Part shown: positions 41,321 through 41,655 of the stretch, piece by piece
Numbering within the stretch: the first letter of the stretch is position 1
Layout: each line of letters begins with the position of its first letter
Source of the DNA: an uncultured Lachnospiraceae bacterium
Lineage (GTDB): Bacteria > Bacillota > Clostridia > Lachnospirales > Lachnospiraceae
NCBI GenBank assembly: GCA_947625755.1
Contig: CANQPJ010000005.1
Span: 79,832 to 121,486 of the forward strand
Direction: 5' to 3'
Length of the DNA: 41,655 nucleotides
Program-made: the position numbers and the translations under genes
The notes under the pieces: generated by a model
What the model was told of the DNA's origin: nothing
What the model saw: the letters and a program-made list of their open reading frames with translations, nothing else
Databases searched by the model: none

Positions 41321-41655
41321 TTAGTATTTTATAGTTTGATGTAGATATGTAATATATTTTCACTTGCTATGGATTATACATGTATATTGGACTGATTTTG
41401 CTGAAAATATATGTAATTGATTTTCACTGATTAGGGATTTGACAAAAATTTACATATATGTTTGGCTTGTTTTGCAAATATATATGTAATTCATTTTGCC
41501 GGCTATGAGTTTGTTTATGAATTTACATATGTATTTGGTTTGTTTTGTTGAAAATATATGTAATTGATTCTCACCAGTTAGGGATTTGACAAGATTTTAC
41601 ATATATAACTGTCTTGTTTTGTAAACAATATATGTAATTGATTCTCACCAGTTAG
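41321..41655. repeat. Array of 74-bp-class hairpin repeats, copy B (inverted, runs off the edge)
   Basis: The box TTTACATATA (or close variants) ends at 41320, 41384, 41458, 41531 and 41605, spacings 64, 74, 73 and 74. Units align to those of copy A on the opposite strand; the first has a 10-bp deletion, about one helical turn. Unit stems vary in a paired manner: ATTTTTG/TGAAAAT here against ATTCTTG/TGAGAAT in copy A unit 5. One unit pairs TTCAT with ATGAA next to the outer arms, giving a nearly continuous 13-bp stem. The array continues beyond the window. Confidence 0.9.

Noticed and set aside
40926-41363. 145-codon minus-strand frame overlapping the PRTase-like gene and element B
   Set aside because: It is antisense to a clear gene and then runs through the hairpin and tail; no start signal and low-complexity translation.

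Overview
The window is an AT-rich stretch of a Gram-positive Clostridia chromosome, most likely Lachnospiraceae. The basis is family-level: strong AGGAGG ribosome binding sites, PurL as one long chain with a C-terminal glutaminase, a PyrK/PyrD pair, GatCAB, DegV, a DUF6142-type small membrane protein, and lysine-rich secreted Ig/FnIII-like proteins. No rRNA, tRNA, CRISPR array, IS transposase or prophage gene was seen.

Layout. 1-9517 (minus strand): a de novo pyrimidine cluster pyrC-pyrF-pyrK-pyrD, then a GT2 glycosyltransferase, pyrE, VanZ-like, DUF6142-like and an M29-type metallopeptidase, followed by purE and the start of purM, which runs off the left edge. 9607-14445: a DUF2079 membrane protein, a DegV fatty-acid-binding protein on the plus strand behind a promoter and a perfect palindrome, a DUF308 membrane protein and a secreted FnIII/Big2-like protein. 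14565-18320: purL. 18530-22001: a two-component system (response regulator, histidine kinase) with a PepSY lipoprotein and a Big2-like secreted protein; a PmrA/PhoB-like direct repeat sits before the lipoprotein gene. 22090-24191: the radical SAM/DNA-metabolism pair TIGR03916-TIGR03915, with a perfect LexA-type box at its promoter. 24329-26285: a Zn-dependent phospholipase C-like protein and a GH25 lysozyme, convergent. 26363-30584: a pantothenate/CoA operon (DUF2520 PanG-like reductase, panB, panC, panD, coaBC). 30911-31535: a non-coding repeat element. 31580-40262: a trigger-factor-like PPIase lipoprotein, purC, purB, purF and gatB, gatA, gatC. 40474-41121: an orotate-PRTase-like protein. 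41140-41655: a second copy of the repeat element, inverted, running off the right edge.

Together the genes cover six pyrimidine steps minus carbamoyl-phosphate and aspartate transcarbamoylation, purine steps PurF, PurL, PurM, PurE, PurC and PurB, and the route from ketoisovalerate to phosphopantetheine apart from the kinase.

The most unusual thing is the repeat element, present twice about 10 kb apart. Each copy lies directly downstream of a gene. It consists, read from the gene, of a small GGG/CCC hairpin, a long hairpin with a conserved base but different inner stem, a conserved tail of about 115 bp, and then an array of hairpin-forming repeats with an exact 74-bp period (six units in copy A, at least four in copy B). 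The period is kept while sequence drifts, and stem differences are partly compensatory. I recognise no described family for it.
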